A stretch of DNA of 64,000 nucleotides, taken from the NCBI RefSeq assembly GCF_002949795.1, contig NZ_CP026692.1:2725501-2789500 (forward strand), written 5' to 3'. This stretch comes from Nostoc sp. 'Lobaria pulmonaria (5183) cyanobiont' (GTDB lineage Bacteria > Cyanobacteriota > Cyanobacteriia > Cyanobacteriales > Nostocaceae). Under the pieces are notes generated by a model. That model saw only the letters and a list, made by a program, of their open reading frames with translations, did no database searches and was not told the origin of the DNA. Positions 17,269 to 25,095 of this stretch are shown here, piece by piece (within the stretch, counting starts at the first letter, position 1; every line of letters starts with the position of its first letter). The position numbers and the translations under genes were made by a program.

Positions 17269-17955
17269 TTACAAGCGTTGTAGTAGGCTCAAACCGTGGC
17301 TGTCAGTACCACAGGTATTGAAAAGAAAGTATTCATCAGCTAACTTTTGCACTTGTTCTGATTCCGAGGTGCTGGGTTTCCAGGGGTTAGGGTTATTGTA
17401 AGCGTAGAAAGTTTCCACACCATCGATCCCCTTTTGCGCCGCAGCTGGAATTAAATCGAAAAGCGATCGCTTGTAACGAGCTGGATGAGCCAGAACTGCC
17501 AATCCCCCAGCTTCATGAATAGCGGCAATCACGTTACTTGCCTGATATTCTTGGCCTGTACTCGCCCTTCTTTGCAGATAGGGTTTCATACTAGGGTGTT
17601 CTGTTGCAAAAGCATAAGCCAAAATGTGAACTTCTATATTTAAAAGGTTGGCATTGATTTCTACGCCACTCCACAGGTGAGGAATGGTTGCATCAGGATT
17701 ATTCCACTTCCAATCTTCTAACCAAGCAAGGGCCGCTTGATAGCCGATAATACCATGATGATCGGTGATGGCTAACCCTTTTAGCCCAATAGCGATCGCC
17801 TGCTCGATCAATGCACTTGGCTGCAACCTTCCATCCGAGTGGACAGTGTGCATGTGAAAGTTGAATAACCTTGGACAACTATGTGCATCAATGTTACTAA
17901 ATACTTGCTTCAAAAGTTCTGCCGAAGCTGTAGTACGGGCCAAATTTACAACCAT
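17269..17955 (-). CDS. PHP-domain phosphoesterase
   Basis: About 228 residues with the PHP metal-site motifs: NFHMHTVHSDGRLQPSALIEQA, LAITDHHG, an E/H pair in GVEINANLLNIEVHILAY, LAVLAHPARY, and the C-terminal CGTDSHG. These bind a metal cluster for phosphoester hydrolysis, as in the histidinol-phosphatase/TrpH-like group. Substrate is open; nucleotide or 3',5'-bisphosphate cleavage is an inference from TrpH-like members. The ATG at 17955 is preferred over 18003 because GAGGGGG lies just before it. Confidence 0.85.
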   Translation of the reverse strand: MVVNLARTTASAELLKQVFSNIDAHSCPRLFNFHMHTVHSDGRLQPSALIEQAIAIGLKGLAITDHHGIIGYQAALAWLEDWKWNNPDATIPHLWSGVEINANLLNIEVHILAYAFATEHPSMKPYLQRRASTGQEYQASNVIAAIHEAGGLAVLAHPARYKRSLFDLIPAAAQKGIDGVETFYAYNNPNPWKPSTSESEQVQKLADEYFLFNTCGTDSHGLSLLQRL

Positions 17956-18335
17956 AACCCCCTCTGAAGAAAAACATATTTTCTTAACACACCAAAACGC
18001 CACATTTTTAGATGAGAAAGAACTAACACTAAAAATTAGTATCGGCTGCTACTTTCTCAGCTTTATCAGCAAATTTTTCAATATGTTAAGACTACGTTAG
18101 CAAATCTTAATCTCAGTAGTCATGAGTATTTTCGAGTACTTTATATTTAAGTAGTAATAAATATTGCATCCAAAATCCCATAACTACACCTGTAGCATCT
18201 GTGGTAAATGACTTAGATACATAGGTTTAGTAGAGTAATTATCTATAATCAGCCGGAAATGCAACTATATACTGCGTATACAAAACATTATTTATCTCAG
18301 TAATTACAACTTTTGTCTAATCAATAATGAATTCA

Positions 18336-18364
18336 GCGTAGGCGTAGCCCGCCGCAGGCATCGC
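18336..18364. repeat. Dispersed repeat, GCGTAGGCGTAGCCC type
   Basis: GCGTAGGCGTAGCCC followed by GCCGCAGGCATCGC. It is almost identical to the copy at 29934. Confidence 0.7.
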
Positions 18365-18397
18365 CAAAGTCAGAAAATTCTGTGATTGAAAACAGAT

Positions 18398-18525
18398 AAG
18401 GGACTGACAAATAAAAAAATATCCAACTATTTATTGTGGGGTGGGCGACACGAGCGCCCAGTAGCCAAAGGCGCTCATGTTGCCCACCCCACAAGATTGG
18501 ATAATTTATTTCTTAGAAGTCCCTA
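18398..18525. mobile_element. MITE-like hairpin element, about 128 bp
   Basis: Ends AAGGGACT and AGTCCCT are inverted, and the similarity of the ends continues inward over about 30 nt (AATAAA...TATCCAA against its complement). The centre has the nested inverted repeats TTGTGGGGTGGGC/GCCCACCCCACAA and GAGCGCC/GGCGCTC. It has no coding capacity. The layout is that of a miniature inverted-repeat element mobilised in trans. Confidence 0.65.
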
Positions 18526-18799
18526 ATTATCTACAATAGCTCACAATAAAACTAGCGATCGGTTGCAAATCACTCTGAGTTTTCACCGAATCTAGAAAGT
18601 CTCTCTCCTCAAAGGAGAGAGGCTTTGAAACCCCCATTCCCTCGTAGGGAAGGGGGGCTGGGGGGTTAGGTTTCCGAGGCTTTGATGTTACGAAAAATAC
18701 TTTTCAAACACCCTCTTAAGTCCCCTGCTTCTATTACAGCAGATTGCGAGTTGGTGAGGTACAAAAATACCCCACCCTAACCCTCCCCGTATGTATTGG

Positions 18800-18955
18800 C
18801 TACGGTGTACACACAAGTCGGAAATAGCTGATTAACCAGGCTTTTAACCCACCCTAACCCTCCCCGATGCATTGGGGAGGGAACTAGATTTTCCGGTTTC
18901 CCCCCTTGCCAAGGGGGGATTAAGGGGGGTAATTCTACTTGTGTGTACACCGTAG
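18800..18955. mobile_element. 156-bp element with perfect 19-bp inverted ends and 11-bp flanking duplication
   Basis: Left end CTACGGTGTACACACAAGT (18800-18818) and right end (18937-18955) are exact complements. The 11 bases GTATGTATTGG occur just outside both ends (18789-18799 and 18956-18966). The interior contains a copy of the CCCTCCCC...GGGGAGGG repeat, and the whole element sits inside another copy of that same repeat. No gene is inside. Confidence 0.7.
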
Positions 18956-19473
18956 GTATGTATTGGGGAGGGAACTAGATTTCTTTTTCCCCCAATAAAC
19001 GGGGGGATTAACGAACTTTGGGGGTTTAAGTCCCCAGCAAGACAGGCAGCCCGTTTTGGGTCGGTGTCTGTCTTGCAAAGTTGCTCCTCTTGGGGAGACC
19101 CCAAGACCGCACTTTGCGCTAAATCCCCGTCGCAAAACGTAATTGCGAATGGGCGAAAAAGCGAATTGTTTTAAGGGGGGTAATTCACCATAGCCCCAAG
19201 CAAGCGAAGGGTGTACTTCATTTACTTGCAAAGTGCTGTAAGCAGCGCGAATTGAAGCCTCAGCTAAATCAAGAGAAGTTTTGTGGACCCAAACCGTCCC
19301 CACAACAGCACTCAACTCTTAGAGACGCTCTCGCGTTCGTCACAAAACTTAATTACAAATTACGAATTACGAATTATTTTAATGGGTGCGCCTAATTTAG
19401 TCTTGGGTGGTTCTCATTAGAACCTAGTTAAAAAGAGGCTTTGATACTTTTCAAAGATGTGTTTTAGCTAAAA

Positions 19474-19506
19474 GCCGAAGGCTCAAATGAGCAAAGAGCC
19501 TTCGGC
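19474..19506 (-). terminator. Terminator of the double-glycine peptide gene
   Basis: An 11-bp perfect stem (GCCGAAGGCTC and its complement) with an 11-nt loop. Read on the reverse strand it is followed by TTTTAG. It lies 78 nt after the stop codon of the peptide gene. Confidence 0.65.
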
Positions 19507-19583
19507 GATTTATGAATCTACTAGCCTTTCGAGCCTAACTCTATTTGCAGGAGTTAATACTCTTTGTAAGTAGAGTTTAACGA

Positions 19584-19850
19584 CTAATTGGTACCAGCTA
19601 ACACGAAACCACCAGAATTAGAAGAACGCGGAGTGGTAGACGCGCCAAGAATCGATTGAGTCACGGTGTTTGAACCAATTGCTTGAGCATCGCCTTCAGA
19701 AGTAGCTAGGTTGCCCTTTACGGTTAAGTTAGACTCAACAGTTTTTTTAACTGTTAATGTTTCGTTGAAATTAGAAGAACTACTGCGATTGAACCCACCA
19801 ATAACTTCTTCAGAAGTATTTTCCAAGTAGTTTAGATCAGAAATAATCAT
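19584..19850 (-). CDS. Small double-glycine leader peptide (bacteriocin-like, unknown)
   Basis: An 88-residue product starting MIISDLNYLENTSEEVIGG, which looks like a double-glycine leader of the kind removed by C39-peptidase ABC exporters; cleavage would follow Gly-Gly at 18-19. The rest is Ser/Asn/Thr-rich (NFNETLTVKKTVESNLTVKGNLATSEGDAQAIGSNTVTQS) and ends GGFVLAGTN, with no cysteine. Small peptides with such leaders are common in cyanobacteria. No exporter or modification gene is nearby, so it would use machinery coded elsewhere. A good hairpin terminator follows. Function is unknown. Confidence 0.65.
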   Translation of the reverse strand: MIISDLNYLENTSEEVIGGFNRSSSSNFNETLTVKKTVESNLTVKGNLATSEGDAQAIGSNTVTQSILGASTTPRSSNSGGFVLAGTN

Positions 19851-20190
19851 TTGAGTTTTTCCTGGGAATTGTAATCTTTTTGGGTCTTTTTGTCGTAATC
19901 AACTTGTTTTGTTGCCTACATAATTACTATAGTTTGTTTTCCCGAAAAGTCAATCTTTTTTTGAGTAATTTTTGATTTAAAAACTAATATGCTTTTATTG
20001 ATTTTTCAATATATATGCAATATTTAATAGCCATCAAGTATTGCATAACAAAATCAGGTAAGATTGAATATTAATCTTACCCACAAAGACTTTTAGCGAT
20101 TTAAATTAGTTTTTAAATCGTATTAAAATAGCACGATTTAAATGCGGTTATAAAATGCTAAAAAGAAAACATTATTAAATTTGTAAGTAG

Positions 20191-20215
20191 AAAATACCAG
20201 CGTTGATGGTATTTT
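20191..20215. terminator. Bidirectional hairpin with A/T flanks
   Basis: AAAATACCA and TGGTATTTT form a 9-bp stem with a 7-nt loop, followed by more T residues on the + strand. It resembles a terminator, but no gene ends close by. Confidence 0.4.
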
Positions 20216-20500
20216 TTAAATCTATAAATACCTCCCCTGATTTGTCGTAATCGGTTTAAGAGCTTGTAGTGGTGCAGCAGCAAATACAGCCGCTGCAATA
20301 TTAGGACGACAATCTTTGCGGTACTGGAGTCCAAGATATCCTGACCACATCTCTCAAAGCCTTATAAAACCTAGATTTATGTGTTTCGGACTGTGCCCAA
20401 ATTATTAGCCACCAAAAAGTATCGAAACCTCTTCTGGGTAAAGATTACGAAATATGCGATCGCAAAGCTTATGATAAATGTGAGGATCGCAATGTTTTTA

Positions 20501-20788
20501 CTAATAGTCCCACCAAACAGAAAAGTATCTTGGTAACAACGCTGATTTGAGAATGGAGCGATTGCAATCTGCTGTAAAAGGAATTCTTTTTAGATCAAAG
20601 CTTTCGTGAGTTGATCCCTGTGTAAATTCTCCCGAATCCCAATCACCAGCCCCCGGTATTTTATCCAGATGTTAATTGTGAGCAAAATTTCCTGACTGAA
20701 AATTAGTTTCCATGCTCTTGAATAAAACCTGACGCTTTTCGACAGCCTTGTGGTCAACAGCTTTGTCGTTAGTAACATTGTGTGACAT
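20501..20788 (-). pseudogene. Possible small gene interrupted by an in-frame TAA
   Basis: From an ATG at 20788 the reverse strand reads MSHNVTNDKAVDHKAVEKRQ... for 38 residues, then TAA at 20672-20674, then a further 57 open codons (HLDKIPGAGDWDSGEF...) to TAG at 20501. The two parts have protein-like composition in one frame, and a CAA to TAA change would join them. I do not recognise the family. It may be chance. Confidence 0.3.
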
Positions 20789-21552
20789 AATTGTATCTAC
20801 CTTGCATTAAGTCGTAAATTATGGGCAAACGGAAGCCATAGCAGTTGTGTGATCAATACCTGACAGTAAAAAGATCACAACTGCACTATATGATTAACCA
20901 TAAAAGGTTAATCAGAGGTTTACACGAGGTGCATTTAAGGTCTCGGTAGTGTCCTGGAATTTCGCTGATTCTGGGATACTATCTTGAGCATAGCTATTTA
21001 ATTGCTTAAAAAGCACTAACTTGATAAGCGTCTAACACGAAAAAATCAGGTGATTCAAGAATCTGATCTGATTATTCTCATGTCTATGACTTTTCTGCAA
21101 AAGGCTATGCAAAGGCACTTAAATTTGTTGAAAGGGTAATTTTTATTTTTCCCACTTCTCCAAATTTCACGCTCATAAGTCTTAACAAAACCTTTACCTG
21201 ATCCAATGAAACAGGCATACTACCTGAGGGAGTAGCTTCAGTCTCAAGCCTTTAACCTCCAGGATTAAAAAGCTGGCTTCGAGCCATCTAAAGTAAAGAG
21301 ACAAGAAAAACTAGAAAGTACATCTTTTTAAGATATTATTACTAGTCAACTAAACTCTCACTGAAAAAATACAATAACTGCTTGGTTTTCTTGCAAGATA
21401 CCAAAGTTAATCTTTTTCTAGCCGTGTCTAGCATCTTTAAGGTAACGTTCAAACAATTATGTAAGTTTTATTATACCTCCGAGAGCGTAATGATTGCGAG
21501 TGGTTAAACAGAAGACATCTCCAGAAATTAAATATGCGTTACCCAGAACCCT

Positions 21553-21583
21553 TGTAGAGACGTAGCAGTGCTACGTCTCTACA
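21553..21583. repeat. 31-bp palindrome, copy 2
   Basis: Identical over all 31 bases to the copy at 6977-7007. Confidence 0.8.
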
Positions 21584-21961
21584 TTCTTTTTCAAAGATGT
21601 CTAGACTTTTGCCAGAAGCATATACAAACGCGATTTGATTCCTGAATTGACTGGGGTACACAGGGAACAGGGAACAGGGAACACGAAAGAAGAGAATAGA
21701 TGTGTACTGAAGTGTTTTCACGCAATCAATGGGCATTCAATATCAATGTAATAAGCTTACACTGATCAACTGAAAATTTGAAGAATTTATAGTTTTTTCA
21801 TGTAAATATTTCTGAAATCTGATGATAATAAATAATTTTTACCCCGACCATACAGCTATTAACTGTATATTAGATGGCTGAGTCCCAATCAGAGTTAGCA
21901 TTTTGAGTGCTGGCTGGTTGAGACTGACACTAAGAAAACCTCAAAAGCTCGTGTCGCCTCG

Positions 21962-22066
21962 TTCCCAGCCTGGAGGCTGGGAATGTATATAGGCTGTGCC
22001 TCTGGTCAAGCCACTGGAGGCGGAGCCTTCTAGAATGGGTTAAGAGCCTAGAGGCTCTTAACCCAT
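21962..22066. repeat. Three-hairpin dispersed repeat
   Basis: Consecutive hairpins: TTCCCAGCC/GGCTGGGAA (21962-21983), a CTC...GAG hairpin with GGCT/AGCC outer pairs (about 21992-22027), and ATGGGTTAAGAGCC with its complement (22035-22066). Each could fold by itself. The arrangement suggests a REP/MITE-type element. Confidence 0.6.
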
Positions 22067-22095
22067 GAGGACAAGCATTGTATCTTAACTTAGTG

Positions 22096-22224
22096 TCATT
22101 CGGAAATGATCCTTTGTTTGGTGGTGCTGATACTTTAACTGGCGACCAAGGCGCAGATTTATTTGCCTTCCAGTTTGGAGAATCAACAGTATTAGCAAGC
22201 GATCGCATTACAGACTTGGAATTT
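22096..22224 (+). pseudogene. Fragment of an RTX-type calcium-binding repeat protein
   Basis: The + strand reads FGNDPLFGGADTLTGDQGADLFAF, then FGESTVLASDRITDLEF. This is the junction between hemolysin-type GGxGxDxLxGxxGxD repeats and the following C-terminal module. Only 43 codons are recognisable, flanked by unrelated sequence, with no start region. It is a remnant of a larger secreted protein gene. Confidence 0.65.
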
Positions 22225-22300
22225 TCCCCTTTAGAGTGTCGGGAAAGGGGTTATGTTTTTCGTGGTCTTTTCCAGATGAGGTGAAAAGTCAGGTGAATCA

Positions 22301-23437
22301 TTATACCCCTCGCGCAATTCCAAAAGAATCTCCCTTCAAGGTGACTCCCAAGGGTTCTACCACTACCTGGCGGGTAAGGGACGCTTCAACTCTTCCTGCA
22401 ATCACAGCCGAAAGTTGATGTTCTCTTGCAAGCAGGACAATTCTCTCTGCATCCTGCTCTGACTCTGTATAGAATGCGAATCCTGCACCGTAATTGAACA
22501 CTGAAAGCATCGTCTCAGCCCCACCCTCAAGATGACTTTCAACAAATGTAAATATCTCTGGTACTGGGAGCATCGTTTCAATGACATACCGAAGCGGCTT
22601 CACCGACCTCATCAGCTTTTGCCAGCCATGACCAGTGATATTCTCCATCGCCGTGGGACGAATTCCCTCACTAAGCACGCCCTGTACAAGGGGCGTATAA
22701 AGATACGACGCAGCATTCATTGCTTCCCATAACTCCTGCCCACTTGGGAGTTTTGTTCTATAACCATCAGGGAGCGACTCAGCAAGCTTTCGCAATGGGG
22801 TAAAGCCGTTCTCATGAGGCCCCGAACTTTCGACGAGAACAATGGTATTGCCGGCATCCAAACGCGAGCTATCAATAGGAGCAACACCAGCCGGCATAAC
22901 CCCAAAAACCGAGCCGGCAATGTCGAGCCGCCCTGGAATCATCTTAGTTTTTAGTTGAGGAGTTTCTCCTGAAAGATAAACACACCCCACGCGTTTGCAC
23001 CCCTCAACGACTCCATCCAGAAACCCATCAAGGAAAGCGGGGGTAAAAATTGTTTCAGGAGTACTCGACGGCAGATAAAGACCGAGAAGTATAGTCTGCA
23101 TACCTGAAGTTGCAGCATCGTTCGTCAGACACGAGACGATCTTGATACCAATATTCCACCAGAATCGTCGAAGTTCTTCTTCGGAAAGGTCGTCAGGGCG
23201 GGTATCGTCTGCGGTGCCCAGTCCTTCGGGGACAAGTGTCATAGAGAGTTCTCTAGCCCCCGTCTCCAGAAACGGAGCGAGGTTGAAACTGAAAGCGTTA
23301 GCGCTTGCTCCCAGACCTGACGCGGGCACGATGCCATAAGCGCTTGCAAAGCCAAGTGTGCGTTTTGCCGCATCGATGAAGCGTCGTTTTGCAGCATCGA
23401 GAGTATCGTAATCGACTTGATCGAGAGCTTGAGCCAT
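22301..23437 (-). CDS. PurM-like AIR synthase-related protein
   Basis: A 378-residue protein of the PurM/AIRS fold: an N-terminal domain with SCLTNDAATSGMQTILLGLYLP, a middle GFLDGVVEGCKRVGCVYLSGETPQL, and the C-terminal IVLVESSGPHENGFTPLRKLAESL, with TGHGWQKLMRSV. These correspond to the ATP and substrate loops of phosphoribosylformylglycinamidine cyclo-ligase. It is divergent from the usual cyanobacterial PurM and may be a paralogue with another substrate. The G+C content is clearly higher than that of its neighbours and I saw no HIP1 site in it, which suggests recent transfer. It sits next to repeats and an RTX remnant. Confidence 0.8.
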   Translation of the reverse strand: MAQALDQVDYDTLDAAKRRFIDAAKRTLGFASAYGIVPASGLGASANAFSFNLAPFLETGARELSMTLVPEGLGTADDTRPDDLSEEELRRFWWNIGIKIVSCLTNDAATSGMQTILLGLYLPSSTPETIFTPAFLDGFLDGVVEGCKRVGCVYLSGETPQLKTKMIPGRLDIAGSVFGVMPAGVAPIDSSRLDAGNTIVLVESSGPHENGFTPLRKLAESLPDGYRTKLPSGQELWEAMNAASYLYTPLVQGVLSEGIRPTAMENITGHGWQKLMRSVKPLRYVIETMLPVPEIFTFVESHLEGGAETMLSVFNYGAGFAFYTESEQDAERIVLLAREHQLSAVIAGRVEASLTRQVVVEPLGVTLKGDSFGIARGV

Positions 23438-23523
23438 CAGGTTGCGTTTTAAGTTAGGAGTTAGGAGTTAAAAGTTAGGAAAACTTATAACTCATAACTG
23501 ATAACTCCTCACTTTAAAATACC

Positions 23524-23730
23524 TCAAAATACCTCATCTTCAATACCACGCCACCATTCCCCCAAATTCATCAAGTCTTGGTAAATATCTTCTAATTCTT
23601 TGATGTAGGCATCATTTGTCAGGGTGGCTCGACGCTCTTGCAATTTTTTGAGGCGCAGTTGTACCAATACCCAAGGTTTAGAGATGCTATTCGTTGCTTC
23701 GATGTATTGCGCTAGTTCTTTGCTATCCAT
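23524..23730 (-). CDS. Small conserved-looking protein, function unknown
   Basis: A 68-residue soluble, mostly helical protein: MDSKELAQYIEATNSISKPWVLVQLRLKKLQERRATLTNDAYIKELEDIYQDLMNLGEWWRGIEDEVF. The pattern of alternating Leu and charged residues predicts a short coiled coil. I do not assign a family. It lies 86 nt upstream of the AIR-synthase-like gene on the same strand, separated by heptamer repeats. Confidence 0.6.
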   Translation of the reverse strand: MDSKELAQYIEATNSISKPWVLVQLRLKKLQERRATLTNDAYIKELEDIYQDLMNLGEWWRGIEDEVF

Positions 23731-23801
23731 ATATTTTATATTTTGATTTTCATGTCACTACTTTTATTTAGGCGATGTCTGTCCCACTACTGGAAAACAG
23801 A

Positions 23802-23833
23802 AAAGGGAGAAATTAAAAAGAACTTCTCCCTTT
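23802..23833 (-). terminator. Hairpin downstream of sodB
   Basis: AAAGGGAGAA and TTCTCCCTTT form a perfect 10-bp stem. On the reverse strand it is followed by TCTGTTTTCC. It is about 160 nt after the sodB stop and is the best terminator candidate there. Confidence 0.5.
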
Positions 23834-23991
23834 CCTATTGGGCTTTCTGCTTAAACTTTTGTAAATTGACTTATTGCTTCTACTTTACATAGTCTGGCAC
23901 AAGCCGCGCAGACGTATTTAGCTTTGCCATTCTCAAAAGGTAAGAAGCAGTTTACTAAGAGGCATCGCACTCAGTTCAAAACCGAAATTAA

Positions 23992-24594
23992 TTAAGCTTT
24001 AGCTAAGTTTTCAGCAGCAAAGTCCCAGTTGGCCAAGTTTTCTAGGAAATTCTTGATGAACGCTGGACGGGCGTTTTTATAGTCAATGTAATAGGCGTGT
24101 TCCCAAACATCTAAGGTTAGGAGTGCCTTCTGACCATGAGCTAGGGGGTTTTCTGCATTTGGTGTTTTGATCACTTTCAGCGTACCACCATCATCGATCA
24201 GCCAAGACCACCCGCTGCCAAATTGAGTTGTAGCCGCGTTAGAAAACTCTTCCTTGAATTTGTCAAAACTACCAAAATCTTTATCTATTTTGGCTGCAAG
24301 TTCACCTGTGGGTGTGCCACCACCTTGTGGTTTCAAGGAATTCCAGAAGAAAGTGTGGTTCCAAACTTGGGCAGCGTTGTTAAATATTCCCACCTTAGAA
24401 GAGTCTTTAAAAGAAGTTTTGATCACCTCTTCCAGAGACTTATCAGCAAGTTCTGTACCTTCAGTGAGCTTATTGAGGTTGTCTACATAAGCTTTATGAT
24501 GCTTGCCATAGTGATACTCGAAAGTTTCAGCTTTCATGCCATAAGGCTCTAGAGCATCCTTTTCAAAGGGTAGTGGGGGCTGTACAAATGCCAT
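23992..24594 (-). CDS. sodB: Iron superoxide dismutase
   Basis: A 200-residue Fe-type superoxide dismutase. Metal ligands are in ETFEYHYGKHHKAYVDNLN, NAAQVWNHTFFWNSL and DVWEHAYYIDYKNARPAF. The Gln in NNAAQVWNHTFFW, placed in the N-terminal half, and the Gly-Ser-Gly-Trp segment are typical of the iron form rather than manganese. No signal peptide, so it acts in the cytoplasm. A monocistronic gene with long gaps on both sides. Confidence 0.96.
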   Translation of the reverse strand: MAFVQPPLPFEKDALEPYGMKAETFEYHYGKHHKAYVDNLNKLTEGTELADKSLEEVIKTSFKDSSKVGIFNNAAQVWNHTFFWNSLKPQGGGTPTGELAAKIDKDFGSFDKFKEEFSNAATTQFGSGWSWLIDDGGTLKVIKTPNAENPLAHGQKALLTLDVWEHAYYIDYKNARPAFIKNFLENLANWDFAAENLAKA

Positions 24595-25095
24595 TGTGTT
24601 AAATCCTCTCTTTACCGGTTTCCAGTTTTAAGCTATTGCAGAAGCTTGGGACATTAATAGCTTTTATTTTTAGGGGTTTTATGTCTTTGATCGTGAAACA
24701 TAAAACTTAACATCGTCATTCTACTACCAAAGTGAAGACGAAAACAAAGTACTTCGGTGATAAGTCAAATCACTAGGAATTCATGACTGTAAATAAAAAT
24801 GGCTAATATCTCATAGCGAAAGGCCAATAATTAATTAGCATTTAGCAATTAAAGCTTTCATACTTCTACCTTGAGTAGGATTGATTGTAATATAATAAAT
24901 CAGTCGAAAGCGAGATAAATTTAAGTATTAAATAATCTATAATTGTTAAACAGCAGCTTGATTTGCAAGAAAAATATAGCCAACAGTCAAATTATTATAT
25001 ATTTTTGTTTTTAAATACAGTTTTAAGGATGGTAAATGAATAATCACTCACCCACCACCCTTTGAAACTAAAAAACTAACAGCAAATCATGGTAA
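24595..25095. other. Gene-free stretch upstream of sodB
   Basis: About 500 AT-rich bases with no gene or strong repeat. The sodB promoter should lie here; I could not place it with confidence. Confidence 0.5.

Larger units (their letters stand above)
17956..19583. other. Repeat-rich gene-free stretch
   Basis: No gene is supported. It holds a dispersed repeat (18336), a MITE-like hairpin element (18398-18525), C/G-rich repeats of the CCCTCCCC / GGGGAGGG type (18760-19180), a nested element (18800-18955), heptamer repeats (19345-19375) and a terminator (19474). Open frames at 18844-19315 run through these repeats. Confidence 0.6.
19851..22300. other. Gene-poor stretch with remnants
   Basis: About 2.4 kb with no intact gene I can support. 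It holds hairpins at 20191 and 20892, a possible interrupted small gene (20501-20788), a 31-bp palindrome (21553), a three-hairpin repeat (21962-22066) and an RTX-type fragment (22096-22224). The promoter of the peptide gene must lie just after 19850. Confidence 0.55.

Noticed and set aside
18844-19315. Two overlapping reverse-strand open frames of 86 and 126 codons
   Set aside because: They run through the CCCTCCCC repeats and the nested element, so the reading frames come from repeat DNA.
21930-22208. 92-codon reverse frame
   Set aside because: Covers the three-hairpin repeat and lies antisense to the RTX fragment.
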